DNA of 64,000 bases from Watersipora subatra. Its lineage: Eukaryota > Bryozoa > Gymnolaemata > Cheilostomatida > Watersiporidae. The notes beneath the pieces are model-generated. The model saw nothing but the letters and a program-made list of their open reading frames with translations. It had not been told where the DNA came from and did no database searches. Numbering within the stretch: position 1 is the stretch's first letter; each line of letters opens with the position of its first letter. Positions 1 to 12,749 of the stretch are shown here, piece after piece. The position numbers and the translations under genes were made by a program. The DNA lies in assembly GCF_963576615.1 (NCBI RefSeq), contig NC_088708.1, positions 54,609,196 to 54,673,195 of the forward strand. The letters are read 5' to 3'.

Positions 1-320
1 CTATACAGAAAAGATATTTTAGAATCTAAGTAGCTAATTACTAAGATGATAAGGTATTTGGGTAAAGGAGCTACCTACTAAGGTGAAAAAGGATATAAGC
101 CAGGTGCCTAATTACATGTACATAGATTATGTTTCTAATTGTTAAGGGAATGTATATAGGTTACAAGATGAATTATTAAGTTGGCAAAGTATTATAGATA
201 AGATAGCTGATTGCCGAGGTTAGACACCATATGCATAAGTAAGTCAACTTCTGAGACGAAAAGGTAAGTAGGTCGAATGAATAATTATTAGGAGAAAAAG
301 TACATGAAGTAGATACTTAC

Positions 321-3300
321 AGATCCATAAATAGGAAGAGCATTGGCTCTGTATCAACAACATGAACGACTTTGATTATGCAGGGCTGAAAACAAGGTGA
401 TTGAGAGTTACAAACAGCAAATCAAATCAGATTGATTTGGTCTACTAAAACTATTTGAGTATTCAATGACTATGTGAATATTGTAGATATATTGTAGACA
501 TCAAACAACATAAGCAAGTGCAATTTCAATGTACACTTGCATTAACTGCCTAAAGAAACCCTGAAAGAATCTTATTGGTTTCACACTTATCACAGCAAAC
601 AAATATAAACATATTCAATTATAAAATCACATAATCAAATATCCGCATGATCAAATATACACATAATCAGATATAAAATCACATACCCAAATATAAACAT
701 ATTCAAATACACACATAATCAGATATAAACAGACTGTAAAACCTCTATTTGAATGCCACATTTAATTGAATGCCACCTCTAATAGAACGTCACTATAGAA
801 GGGTTGAAAAATACAGCGCCACCCTTTAATTGACCGTCACCTTGACATTATTTGATCTTCACGAACCAGTAATAGTAAGTGACCAGTAGAAAAATGTCCA
901 CAGTAATACTAATAAAGACTCAGTTACATCAATAACAGGTAACTCTTTTGTTTTTGCTGTAGTGGTCACCATGGTTTTAATAACAGCGTACCTCCTGAGA
1001 AGATCTATTGTCACAATCATCAGAACCACATGTACATGCTGATTTGAAGTCAATAAGGTCGAAATCCTATCCATTATTTTCAGATTCGTGGATAATGTGG
1101 TTTTTAATCGTACCTGAAGATTTTAAAGCGTTTGATCATTAAATGAAAATACTCGACAGGAACATTTTACGACGTAATATGAGCCATTGTTATGGCGTAT
1201 TCTAACTTTAAAATGTTAAAAAAATCTTTAAAATTTAAAAACGATATGACCATTTTCTAACTCCAAAGCTTTTCTCATTTATTTTGAAAGTGACGCCATC
1301 AAAATAATTAATAACTGTATCGCAATAATATTTGATAACCAAAGTAGGCCCTTGTTTATCTCGTTCTGATAATTCCACGACGTATATGAAAAATGGTTCA
1401 GCAAAAATGCTGAGGCCGATGGCATTAATGTCGATCCACCTGAAGGAGAGTGCAAAATAGAAGCGACATTAGCATCGCTTCACCAGTGAAAGAATTTAAT
1501 TTATCTTCCCAAAATTCTGACGAACTAATCAAATAATACTTGAACGCCATCCCTAACAAAACGCCACTATAAGGAAAGGGTTGAAAAATAGAGCGCCATG
1601 GCATTTAAATAGAGGTTTTATGGTATTCAAATTCATGCATATATAATTATACATATATTCAAATGTACACAAACATAAATATACATGTCAAATATACGCA
1701 TACGTACATACATACGCTTGCACTAAAATATACACATATGCAGTATATGGGAGCATACATATCATGCCTAGAGCAAGCCATAAACAGACTTACTATAACA
1801 CTTACATGGTCTAGTTTTTTCATGATTTCTACCTCCTTCATCAGATCCTACAGAATTAACAAGACAGAAATAGACTAGGAGTTAATATTTGAGTTGCTCA
1901 CATGGTCATAACGAGCATGATATGAGACCATGCAATGTAAATACTTAACAAAGTTTAAAAGCTACTCTACAAACTGGATTCAAGGAGCCAGGCAATCTTT
2001 TTAAAATTCTTGCTACAACAAATCTTGACTGATTTGTTGACCGCAGCACTGTGTACTGATATTAATGGACCTGATCAAAATCACAGACGCATTAACTTCT
2101 AACTTTTACTTCAAAATCTACTAAAGGAATAGAGCATCATTATTTTACATAGAGACTAGCGACAGTACCGCAGCTCTTGCAGCAAGATCGCAAAGGTGAA
2201 TGAAGAGAAAAATTGGTATCATTGGCCAACATGTGATTATTAAGTAGAGAATGTGTCTGGAAGGTTTGAACTCATGCCCCTTATTCTGTAAAGAAAATCC
2301 TGCTAACCTGTGAGTTCTGCGTGCTGGCCAATTTGTCTGTCTTAGGGATACACTTACAGGCAACCCTCAGCTTGTCAGAGCGACGAATTGCCAACTTCAC
2401 TGTACCAAATGCACCTCTATAGGAAGAAAGAGAATTGAACAAGTTCATAAATTGAACAAACAAATTACATTGTCAACTGGCTAGTGAACAACCACAAGCT
2501 ATATTCATTACAAAATAGGGTTCTAAGGCTAGATCCATGCGTATAACAATAGATGTGACCTTGGGGCCTACACACCACATTTAACACACATGAAAATCAT
2601 CAAACAACATTACAACTTGCTCTGTAATGCAGGAAATGTTTCAAAGGTAGAACAACTCTAAATATTACCATAGCACCCAACTTCTAGTAAGTTTTATGGA
2701 GCACTGTGTGTACCTGCCAACATTACATAAAATGATATGATTTGCCAGAATTAGAAACAATATTACAAATAATTTTGTACCTGAATGTAAACTCTATATA
2801 AATAGAAAACAGTGCACAAGCAATCTAATTCATATGTTTACTCACTTTCCCAAATCCTCTATGAACATATACTTGGATCGGACTTCCAAAGGAAACCCAT
2901 CGTTTTTCTCCTTCGCGTTGCACTCAGTGAAGAGGAAGGCTGCAGAGAAATAAACCAGTTACTGTAGCAGAACACTCGATTAACAGAAGGAGAATGCGAG
3001 TTAGAGTTACCAGCCAAAGAATATCTGTACACTACCTTGTTTTACCAGTAAACTTTTTTTGTAGGACAAATTAGTGATTACACAAATAAGTAAATAAATA
3101 AATAAATGATTTTTTAGCTAAAGACTACCATGAGAATATGTGAGTTAACAAACAAGTTAAACATAACATGAACACAAGTCAAACACAGAAGTCTAACGCA
3201 AGCTGAACACAAGTTGAAGGTCCTATCGGCCATGTTAAAATAAAACAACCTGCTAACACCAAGCTATTAAGCAGAGTCTTTGACGTAAAACCATCCAATT

Positions 3301-6300
3301 TCAGATTGTTTGTTGCATCAGTGTTCTTGTAACTGACCAAAAATGTACACGTATATTAGGCCACAGCTTGAATAACAGCTCCCGTCTTGTACAACTAGGT
3401 ATTCAATGCCAAAAAACCTTGCGTCGCTGCTTAGAGCCTTCGACCAATGAATTGGCAGCGTTCTGACCTCGTGTATAAAACTATTGTGTAAAATAGGATA
3501 GTTGTTCTCAGTTAACTTAGCGAATAAAGCTGAATCATAGATGAGAGTTAAAAAGAACTAGTTTCACTATTCTCCTTCGATCCCTTCTAATAATATCACT
3601 CCTTCAATTTGTAAACTTCTAAAATTACATTCGAATGATGTGTGAGCAGAGTCATACCAGGTCAATTTCCATGCTAGTTTCACTAGACATTATCGGTACA
3701 CTTACTAGTGCACCAAATAAAGAAATATTCTACAATGTGTTTACACTTCTGCTTTACACTTCTACACATTCTTTACAGCTAGCAAAAGATCTTTACTCCA
3801 AAAATAGAAAAATACGGTTCGAAGAATAAAAAACTCGGACTTGCATGTTAAAAAATAATGCTTAATTCTATATATACTTCAGGAAGAACTACTATACTCT
3901 AGGCTAGTCATTAAAAAAAACTAGCTGAGAACGTAGTAGTTTTTCAGGCCCTGGACCAATCTGCGTGTACATTTTAATTTTAGCCAGTTACAAAATGCTG
4001 GAGTTTCAAATTTCCTGAACTATGGTGAATCTACACAAAAGCCTGTGCTTAATAGAATGGTGTTAACAGGCTGTCTACACTGAGCACAGCCCAGCAAGAA
4101 CTTCAAGTATAGGTGTACAACAGAATTTACACACACATCAAGTACATAAGTTAAACACACAAGCACATGAGTTAAACACACACATAGCTTTATAGGTTAT
4201 TCATAAAGGTTCTATTGAAGAAAAACTGGAATTCTTTATTGTATTTATCTTTATTGTTCAATAAGTTGAATGATGATCAGAACACCAGCATTTTCGATAA
4301 CATATTTAAATACATACTACCTTTTTTTGATGAGACAACTCTCTAATCCTGAAAAACCAGTAGGTCTATTTTAGAATTTATTAACTACATGTATTGACCC
4401 ATGATAATAACATACAAGTAACACCATACTACTATACACAGAAACCTGAACAGTTTTAACAAAAGAAGAGAGTGAGCGTTTCTAATCTTGTTAGCCTGTG
4501 CTTCTTCAACTAAGCACCAAATTTAAACTGGCCATGATTAACAATCATACTTCGACATGCGAGCTAAATGCGTTGCGGGACCGAGCTTGTATGTCAATTT
4601 TCTCGTGTCTCAAAGCAATAGTTCCTGTATGAAATAACTAAATACAAATTAATCTGTGCCTATCCTTTTAGAAAACATATAAAAACAGGATATTACAACG
4701 GAAAACATGTTTTTAATTGTTGCAATTCCCTATCGACTCTCACAAAATAACAAATACCTATTTAGTGGTTATGATCTGCAATAAAATGTAACATTAATAT
4801 GGACATTCTTACTGTATGGAGTTCTTACTTTCGAGACAGACGAAGTGGCTAACGGCGGCGTCTGAGACTTGACGGCAACATGATCGGTACGCTACACATT
4901 TGTGACGCTTCGTAACATAACATAAACTTGAAGTTTAGCTCAAATGAATTTAGCTTACTATACAAACACTTAAAAATGTTATCATACGCTAAACTTGATT
5001 CTAATTTTGTCTTCATTTTCATTTTTTATTATCGTCTTCCGGCTTAGCGCTTTTTGCCTCTCTTTCACTATGGCTTTTAGCCAGCCATTTTAAAACTGTT
5101 TCAAACTGATCCGATGAGAAAGACCGAACGACGCTGTTCTCGAAAGCAGCATACTTGCCTACTTGGCCACCTGACAGCTGCATTGAGAAGCAGCTTGTAC
5201 GCTCGTATCTAGAATTTATCTTGTATCTCAAGGCAAAAATTTGCTCAAAATTCAGCTTGTATCTCATATGTTGGAGCACTCGTATCTTGAGGTGTGACTG
5301 TACTGCAAAGGGAATGTTTGTTTTGTTAGTCGTAGCAACAAGTTTATAGTTGCTACTAGTTGTTGACCAAGACATCTTTAAAGCAAGCAGGAAGTTCTTA
5401 CAGTAACATATTTATGCTTTCCTCTGGACAATAATACCATGAACTTTAAATGTTTGCGTTTGATGAACTAGAACCAAGACACTACAACGCTCACAACTGG
5501 TTAGCTATAACGATGTTCGTTACCTTTAAATTCTTTCTTCACCAAACTGATTACGTCTCCATTTTTTAGCACCGAAAACTTGCCTTTTCCTACAAAATAC
5601 ACGGTTGTCTACAGATACAGGTGACACCTTCCAACAAGTGTCTGCACAAAAATATATAAATGATTTAATTTATTCCATGAATTATAGGTAATAAATTCGT
5701 CAGACGATGAAGCCCAGAGAGACATCATTTGGAGAACGAATGAGCATAGCTGAACTTGCTGGCTTGAGCCTTCATTGGCTAAACAAACTGAAACAATTGT
5801 AGAGTAGGAAGAAATTGAAACAAGAAGCACAAAGCTTTGCACATATTATAATTCTTTCCATCCAATGAAGTGCATGCCATAAATAAACCTGAAAACCTAC
5901 CCATCATGTCATTGTTGACTATCGTACCATTTGTACTTAAATCTTCAATGAAAATGAAGCTGCCAGCACTTCTAGCTTCCTAAAATATTTTTATAAGAAC
6001 AGCATTCATCACACTGTAAACCAATGTTTGCCTTGTACTAAACTGAAGTCAAGGAACCAGTCAAACCTTACTAGATGCATTTGAAAAAACTAGCAACAGG
6101 TTTTTTAACTGTTAACAGGTTTTTTCTGACATGATGTTATACACGTCTCATATCAGATGGGAGAGTTTAGTGTAGTCAGTCTTAGATAATAGTGCTAGCT
6201 AGTAGTAATCCATAGGTTATTTTAGCCTTTGGATGCACACTTCAATAGTCTAAGTTTACTAAGAATGACCAGTTCAATGAAATTATCACTTCAATAAGCT

Positions 6301-8267
6301 ATAGCTTAGTAAATACCCAAATTTCAAAGTATTAAAGAAAAAAGCGGGCTAATTGCTACTTGTATACTATGCACAAGCACATAATATATAAGCAGACAGA
6401 TTAACGTACTTACAATATAGATTTTAAACTGACTTTTAGAGCAGCTTTTGTACAATGAGTATTTTCTTATCGGCTCCATTTTGGTAGTTAATTGTATATT
6501 GGAACCAGCAGCTCTCCCCACAATGTACAACTTGTCAACCAGATCTGAAACATGTTCAACTACGGTAGTCAAGTGCAGTTGCTGGAATAGAGTGATTTAT
6601 AGCAAACAATAACAAGATACTAGGTCAATAATATAATACAACAACAACAATTCACAATAACTTTACAATAATAAAAGCCGTGTCCTTTCATCAGCCCGAA
6701 GCCTCAATTGGAAAAAGAATTGCATCATTCACGATTTGAACTTATGACATTCAGCTTAGCAACCTGATACATTTACACCTGCACCGGCTATTCTCTGCGC
6801 TTCATTGACGCACCTAATGATTTCTCCCAGCGCAGTAGATTGCCAAGGTACTAGTACCAATAAACTTCAACTAAAAACATTTGCAATTAATGTGAGCCTT
6901 AACTAAAACAACCAGAGGAGTTACGCTGAGCAAGTTCAGCAGGATAGTTTGGGCAGTCCTGTTATGCACAGTTTTATTCATAGATAAATGTCTATATCAG
7001 CCCGAAAAGTGCCTAAATCTCCTTCCAGGAAGAGTTACAGAGTTCCTAATTATGTCTCAAGCCAACAGTCAAAGCGCATCCAACTACCTCTTCAAGTCAG
7101 TGGATAAGTGAATTTTTTGTGATACATCGTGACAATTTGGTTAAAAAATGATGAAGCTCGGGTGGGCAGACAACAGTGTTTGATACTACCCACCCCCACC
7201 CTTATCAGTTGCTCGTGTATTGCGGTATTACTCATCCATTTTTACGCTATTGAGAAGATGAATGTTACGAGTTTGGATTTGCTTTTTTCTACAAAAGGCT
7301 TTTGTAGCTTTATTCTTGCAAAGGTTGATCTCTCACAGATAGTAAAATTAATCATTTTATTTCAATCTAATAAACATTTGGAAATGAAATCTACTTATCA
7401 GAGAACTTTAGGCAATTTCGCTTAAAAATACATAGTGCTATTTCCAAACGCCGAAAAGATTGTGATTAACAAACAAGTAGACAAGGAAAAACCAGCACTT
7501 TAATATCTAAAATACTAGTGATTGATCAAACAATGACAAAGAAAGCCAACAACTTATGTTCTTAAAACTGACAAGAATATTTTTGTCAAAAATGAAAGTT
7601 GTTTATAGTCTTAAAACACCACCGTTATCCACTTACAAACGTTTTAATTTCTAAAAACTTTTTTCTAATTTTAATGATATTATTTTCAGAAAACCACAAT
7701 AATGGCAATATGTTAAACTCTATAATTTGTTATTCTATGGCATCAAAGTATGTATTCAAAATGGTGGTTCTAGAATGCTTGCTCAAATCTAGTTTCATTT
7801 GCGTAAAGAAGGGAATTAGCAAACTCAAAACAAACAATTCCAGACGTCGTTCAAGACACTTAGTGAGCCATAATTATGGTACAGAGCTATACTTAAAACA
7901 CTTGAACAGGCACTTGAGAAACAGGTTTTAAAATCATTGAACAAGCTCACGCCTGAACCTCTACTTGTATAAACACGTTCTTCATGTATGCAGCGGAGTT
8001 GAACTTCTATATCCAGCATGTAAAAATAAACTGAAAAACATCAGAAATTTGAGTTTGTGCGTAGTGTCACTCACCATAAGTAATGCCCCCGATAACGGAC
8101 AGCTGACCCCAAGCATCCCCGGGTATGTCAAGGTCTTCCTGAGTTGAAAGTGGCTGTGTATCGAATGTTGATGACTGACTTTGCACAGAGTCAGGGGTAG
8201 GGTCATTGGAGCTCTTAGAAGAAACGTTTGAAGATGGTAGAGTACTGGCTGTGTCTGCTGACGACAT
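321..8267 (-). CDS. CHEK2: CHEK2 checkpoint kinase (5' part; 3' end outside window)
   Basis: Effector kinase of the ATM DNA-damage checkpoint, acting in the nucleus. Eight exons join in phase: 8267-8075, 6544-6414, 5979-5901, 5589-5524, 2939-2846, 2416-2308, 1847-1806 and 385-321, all with GT-AG borders, giving about 259 residues. The start ATG lies six bases after an AG acceptor (TTTTAG), so a 5' UTR intron is likely. Residues 1-65 are an SQ/TQ cluster (S30-Q31, T37-Q38, T42-Q43). STQEDLDIP...W around T42 resembles human STQELYSIP at T68. An FHA domain follows (GR, EDLSTNGTIVN, GKGK). The kinase domain starts with GKGAFG, then VACK (ATP lysine), EVEIMKKLDH (helix C) and PCIIKVVHVVD. The FHA SxxH motif reads SKSQ, so its His is missing. 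The activation loop and C-terminus lie beyond base 1. Introns hold a MITE, a Tigger-like fragment, a possible solo LTR and a SINE-like piece. Assignment is firm; exact exon ends are my reading of splice sites. Confidence 0.92.
600..735. repeat. Degenerate AT-rich tandem repeat in CHEK2 intron
   Basis: Variants of ATAAACATATTCAAATA and CACATAATCAGATATA alternate several times. Similar ATACACATA-type sequence resumes at about 1633-1745, on the far side of the 739-1618 element, so that element probably inserted into one low-complexity tract. Confidence 0.5.
739..1618. mobile_element. TA-flanked MITE-like element in CHEK2 intron 7
   Basis: The left end AAACCTCTATTTGAATGCCA is matched in inverted orientation at the right end, where AAATAGAGGTTT precedes TA. 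Both ends are flanked by TA, as in Tc1/mariner/pogo target sites. Short motifs of the GAACGCCAC/GAATGCCAC type recur next to both ends, along with GGGTTGAAAAATA. No transposase-like reading frame was recognised inside, so it appears non-autonomous. The superfamily is inferred from the TA duplication only. Confidence 0.6.
3234..3598. repeat. Possible solo LTR in CHEK2 intron 4
   Basis: The stretch starts TGTTAAAA and contains TATAAA (around 3475) and AATAAA (around 3523) in LTR-like order, ending near a TATCA. No target duplication is visible and no second copy occurs in the window. It could equally be unique intron sequence. Confidence 0.22.
5160..5300. mobile_element. Tigger/mariner-like terminal fragment in CHEK2 intron 4
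   Basis: The block ends CTTGAGGTGTGACTG followed by TA, so its outward-read terminus is CAGTCACACCTCAAG, the CAGT start typical of pogo/Tigger elements. The inner part repeats CTTGTATCTCA and CTCGTATCTTGAG motifs. Similar CTCGTGTCTCAAAG sequence near 4600 may belong to the other end. A 118-codon minus-strand frame (5375-5019) crosses it but does not belong to the kinase. Confidence 0.45.
6690..6800 (-). repeat. tRNA-derived SINE-like fragment
   Basis: On the minus strand a B-box-like AAGTTCAAATC lies downstream of a weak A-box-like stretch at tRNA-like spacing. It sits in CHEK2 intron 1. There is no clear tail or target duplication. Confidence 0.35.
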
Positions 8268-10604
8268 GATCTACCTAAAAGGAAACACTCAGTCACTTGA
8301 TCAAACTGTCAGCAGCTGCAGCCAAAGCTCTCTTCAGCTGTGGTCAAGTTTCTGCTCTCATCAAGATATTCAGGGAACCACAAAAATCTTCACATTCAAA
8401 CCAAAGATTCAAAGCTCCATTTGTTTTCAATTGCTCATGCCAACAACTTATTAAACACGGCTTGCTAATGACAAAGCTTTCTAAGCAAACGAGATGCCAG
8501 CAAAAGTCCTTCAAACATAAGACATTTATATATATATTATTGCTATATTTACTCGTAAATTGATTTATTTTGAAGAAACATGATATTTTGACTGAAAATC
8601 TAGGGTTGCTAGAAAACATCCTCACATTTCATTCAAGTTAGGTGGATTCGTTGATGTGTTACAAGTTTGATTTTTATTGGAGGCACACCTTTCAGAATGG
8701 GCCAATAGAACAATGTTGATCTACTTATGGCCTTGATATGCTTTCTTAATTTATTAAAATCAAACTATATACATAAAATATTTCATGGCCACACTTTTAA
8801 TAGTGGCATTCATGTTTGTAAAGATTTAAAGATGTAGGCAACTGGCAAGTCACATTACCACTAGCAATAGCAACCCTTCCGCGATTAGACTTGAGGGTTC
8901 AACTGAAGCGTGTTACAGTATGACAATCTTTTAATACCATGTTATGCAGGAGTCTTTTTTACAGCCATCAAATGCGAGGTCATTTGAAGCATTAGTCCTA
9001 ATGTTATTGGCTAAAAAATATCGTGGACGATTGGCCACAACTTGAAAAATATTTATGGTCTCAACCAATAATTTGACGTTATATGTATGGCCCTATGTGA
9101 TGAGGACTGTAACATCACCACCATTGTTGCAGCAAACAAATAAACAGATTGACAACCCTTAGCTAACCCTTGATGAGCCTTCATTTAAAATGAAACTAGA
9201 AAGTTAATTTTCGATACAGAACTTTTAATTAAGCGCATGAGCACATGTGGAAAATTTTCCTTTGCTTGAAGAATGTCCTTTGCTTGAAAAAGCTTAAACA
9301 TTGTACTCTATATTACACTACTGCGTGTAACATGGAGTACAATGTTCTAATCATAGGCGTCATTAACACCTATTAATATAAATGTTAATGATGTCTACGC
9401 ATGTCGTTAACATCCATATTGATATACACCACTAGTTCATTATGTGTGTATGTGAGTGCGTTGGTCTGCGTAAATATGCGTTTCCTTTTATTTGCCAATT
9501 TCATCCAAATTTCTAACGTATATGCTCTGTGCCTTCCACGAGAACGCAAAAACTATTTGGCTGCAAAACGGTGTCTGATTCTTGAGAATTCTGATTCTTT
9601 TTCAAATTTCTAAAAATATTTGATTTTAAAACTCCATCTAGTTCCTGAGAACCAGCCTCTTAAACACCCATCTATCTGATTAAAAATGAACGAAATCTTG
9701 GACTTTCCGCAAGTAAAGTTCAAAGCTGTACCAAAACATTGCTTCATGAGAGACCTTTGAATTATTGTTAATACAAACTGCTATCGGCCCTCTTAATAAT
9801 TATTCATCTGGTGAATGAGATAAAATAGAAATTGATAGAATAGAATTTATATAATTTTTGATACAATTATTTAGAAATATCTGCCACAGAGCGAACCTTT
9901 GAACAGCTTGAAGGTAGAAGCACCGGATAGGAAGAGCGTCTATGTTTATCTGCGTTGAGATGTTTTGCTAGAGAGAACAAAATATTTTCAAAAGGTTGTA
10001 GTTATGTTTTTCATAAGTTTGCGACAAAAGCCATACAAGAATGTGAAATAACATTGTCAATTATCGCAGGAGTAATATGAAGTATAAAAAAGGTCTCAGC
10101 ACACTTGCGGACTCGCAATATACGCGCAAGTGTTTAATATATGACTGGAGGCTTGTTGGAGTAAAAATAACAAAAATAAACCAGGCATCTATGATGTCAA
10201 CAAATACAGCTAGACCTCAAATTATGATCACCTTAGCATACTCATTTTCAACATAAAATGCACACAATAAGTAATTTTTTGGTACTACATCCAAAGTAAT
10301 TCATGACAAACAATGCCCGAAGTTTCTTGAGACCTTGCTGTCTTGTAAATTATAACAAAGGTATGCAGTTCTGCTTCTCCTTGGTTCCACAGTGTTCAAT
10401 AGAATTAAACAGTGCTCCATACTTTCTCTTTTCAGATTTGAAAGTCTTAAAATGTTGAACCACACAAAAACTAGCCTTTGTAGTAGTGGCAGTAAAATAA
10501 AGAAAAGCAACAGTACCTTTTGTAGGACTAAAGCAAAAAGCTATAGAAAAGATTGAGCAAATGTGTGCAGATCAATTCTTTAAAAAGCATATCAAATCGT
10601 TTAG
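8268..10604. other. Intergenic, upstream of CHEK2 to the Gypsy LTR
   Basis: AT-rich DNA without recognisable coding homology. It must contain the CHEK2 promoter and 5' UTR exon, but I cannot place them. The only structure I see is the hairpin at 9297-9346. Confidence 0.5.
9297..9346. repeat. Imperfect hairpin
   Basis: AACATTGTACTC at the left pairs with GAGTACAATGTT at the right, and inner TTACAC pairs with GTGTAA, around a short loop. A second small inverted repeat (CATTAACA/TGTTAATG) follows directly. Confidence 0.6.
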
Positions 10605-10849
10605 TGTTCAGGACTTGAGTTATCCTCCCATCATTTGTTTCTATATAAATCATATGTGGGCGTACATCCAGTTTCTTGTGAATTATTCTTTTGGTAATCA
10701 TGTGCAGAAAATCGTTAAATTTGAGAAGCAAGCGGAATCACTTTTACCTCTCTGGTTTGAAGTCTATGACAGAAGTTGAGGAATAAACTGACAGTCTCAC
10801 TAATTATTAAGCCCATCAACTTCCATACTCCGTGAACCTAACACAAACA
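10605..10849 (+). repeat. 5' LTR of the Gypsy element
   Basis: Starts TGTTCAGGACTTGAGTTAT and ends CTAACACAAACA, the canonical TG...CA form. It aligns end to end with 16391-16635 with scattered substitutions, so the insertion is old. An AATAAA lies near 10782. Confidence 0.92.
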
Positions 10850-10999
10850 TGGTGCCGCAAGTGAGGAAAGAGGACTATCAGTAACTGCAGCTAGATGCCC
10901 GACACCAGGTGACCGTCGAACAGCTAGATGAGCACGACAGTGACTCAGCTGAGTCATTGCTGTTCATACACGTAATATGTAGAGGCAAAAAGCTTACTT

Positions 11000-12206
11000 C
11001 CATCATCCAAACTGATAGGAGTCAGAGCGATAGAATATCAATTGGACACAGGAGCTTTTTGTAATGTGCTAAGCATCAAAAACTATGATTTACTGGGGGG
11101 ACCGCCCGTGTCTAATAAGAAGCTGCCCAGTCTACAGCTGTACGATGGCATAAAAACAAAGCCGGGTGGAAGATGTGAGGCAATGATTTCAACTTTTCAA
11201 ATTGTAACTAATGGGTCAACTTTTCAAATTCTTTGTAGTAAGGTCATCTAACATGAGCCTGTTTTCATTGGATGCCTACCTGAACCTGGGACTACTATTG
11301 GCAAACAAAAAATGGGTTAAGGTCATTAGTCACGATGAGTTTACAGACATCAACCGCCTTCTCCAGAAACACAAACCGTATTCAGTGGAATAGGTTGCCT
11401 ACCAGGCGAATACCGCATAGAGATAGGCCCAAAGGTCACCCTAACACAGTGTCAAAGCAAAAAAATAGCCCTATCAATGAGAAGCAATCTGAAAGGTCAA
11501 CTCCAGCCACTCACTGATGCAAATATGATCGCAAAGGTGCAAAAGCTTACGCCGTAGATCAGCAATGCCTTAGCAATGAGAAAACCAAACGGTAAACAAA
11601 GACTTTGCATTGACCCAGCGAACTTAAATAAGGCTATTCGAAAAAACCATTTTCCTATGCCTACACTATGGATGTTCTACCATAACTGGATGGTGCCAAA
11701 GTTTTCTCTCTTTGTGACGCCAAAGAGGGTTTCCTTCAATTCAAACTGGACGAGAAGTCAAGTGCCCTAACAACTTTCTGAACACCCTTCAAGAAATATA
11801 AATGGCTCAGAATGATTTTTGGACTGTCATCCAGTCTAGAAGAATGTTAAAGCAGGCTGATGGATGTCCTTGCTAGCCTCAAAGGTGTTATAATTGTAGC
11901 TGATGACATTCTAGTATCGAGAAAAGGAGATACTACTGAAGATGCCACTGCAGATCACAATCAAAATCTACTTACATTGGTCACATAATCTCAAAAGACG
12001 GTGTTTAGAAAGGTATAGACAAGAGCAATCGAGAATATTGAGACTCACCAGGATAGCAATGCCGTTTGGTGATTTTTAGGACATATAAACTATCTCTTAA
12101 AGTTTATACATAACTGCTTAGCCGAGACCGAACCTTTGAGAAGGCTACTTGGAGCAGCTAAAGAAGATTTTCGCCTTGCAAGAAGATCAGGGGAAGGCAT
12201 TCCATA
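11000..12206 (+). pseudogene. Gypsy pol fragment: protease and reverse transcriptase
   Basis: An aspartic protease motif (LDTGA) occurs near 11040. Reverse transcriptase pieces follow: RKPNGKQRLCIDPANLNKAI near 11580, then fingers/palm sequence, and VADDILV (the YxDD-equivalent box) near 11900. GKAFHTLK at 12190-12214 marks the connection to RNase H. Stops and frame changes interrupt it throughout. It continues at 14111 after the inserted element; one copy of the duplicated CCCTCAAG codes for the T-L-K of that motif. Confidence 0.88.
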
Positions 12207-12476
12207 CCCTCAAGCATAGAGTTATCTCCCCCCTAGAGTGATAACTGTGCCTTCAACAACACGAGCGTTTCCGATGCCAACAAGGAGCGTTTAGGCCACG
12301 CCCCTTTTTTGTGCTCCACAGTTAAGATAGTAATTATTGCTCATATTAAAGAAATGATGATTATAGTTTATTACTCTAATATATGCTTACTATTTAAAAC
12401 AATTCAATACCTACATGCCTTGCAAAGGCACTGAGTAGATAGCGTTAAGTAAGTGAGTTAATGCAATCAGTTACTC

Positions 12477-12519
12477 CAATGATATACAGCCCCCACACAT
12501 GGGGGGCTGTATATCATTG
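12477..12519. mobile_element. 43-bp perfect hairpin insertion with 7-bp duplication
   Basis: Left stem CAATGATATACAGCCCCC (18 nt), loop of 7 nt, and an exactly complementary right stem. GTTACTC occurs immediately before (12470-12476) and after (12520-12526). The opposite arm of the host element (13290-13325) has a single GTTACTC and no hairpin, so it serves as the empty site. Confidence 0.85.
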
Positions 12520-12719
12520 GTTACTCATAAATAAGATAGATAGTCATACTGGGGTTGTATTACATTGGTGTGATGGGAAGCTAATCGACTGCCATCAACT
12601 GAAAGTATTGACATTGTATGATGATAGAGTGATTCATTGACACCACAGTTCACAAACAGCCCTTGCATATAATATTAGATTTCAATACATATCAATCAAA
12701 TACATACACTAGCTTGATC

Positions 12720-12749
12720 AAAGATGTCCACTGCTTAGTGGACATCTTT
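12720..12749. repeat. Perfect 13-bp-stem hairpin
   Basis: AAAGATGTCCACT, loop GCTT, AGTGGACATCTTT. It lies in the spacer of the long-inverted-repeat element. Confidence 0.75.

Noticed and set aside
2140-2300. tRNA-like SINE next to CHEK2 exon 6
   Set aside because: Only a B-box-like GAGTTCAAACC was seen; no A box or tail.
5019-5375. 118-codon minus-strand frame as a CHEK2 exon
   Set aside because: CHEK2 exons 4 and 5 join directly in phase around it, and the frame overlaps a Tigger-like terminal repeat.
8206-8454. 82-codon plus-strand frame
   Set aside because: Antisense to CHEK2 exon 1 with no recognisable domain.
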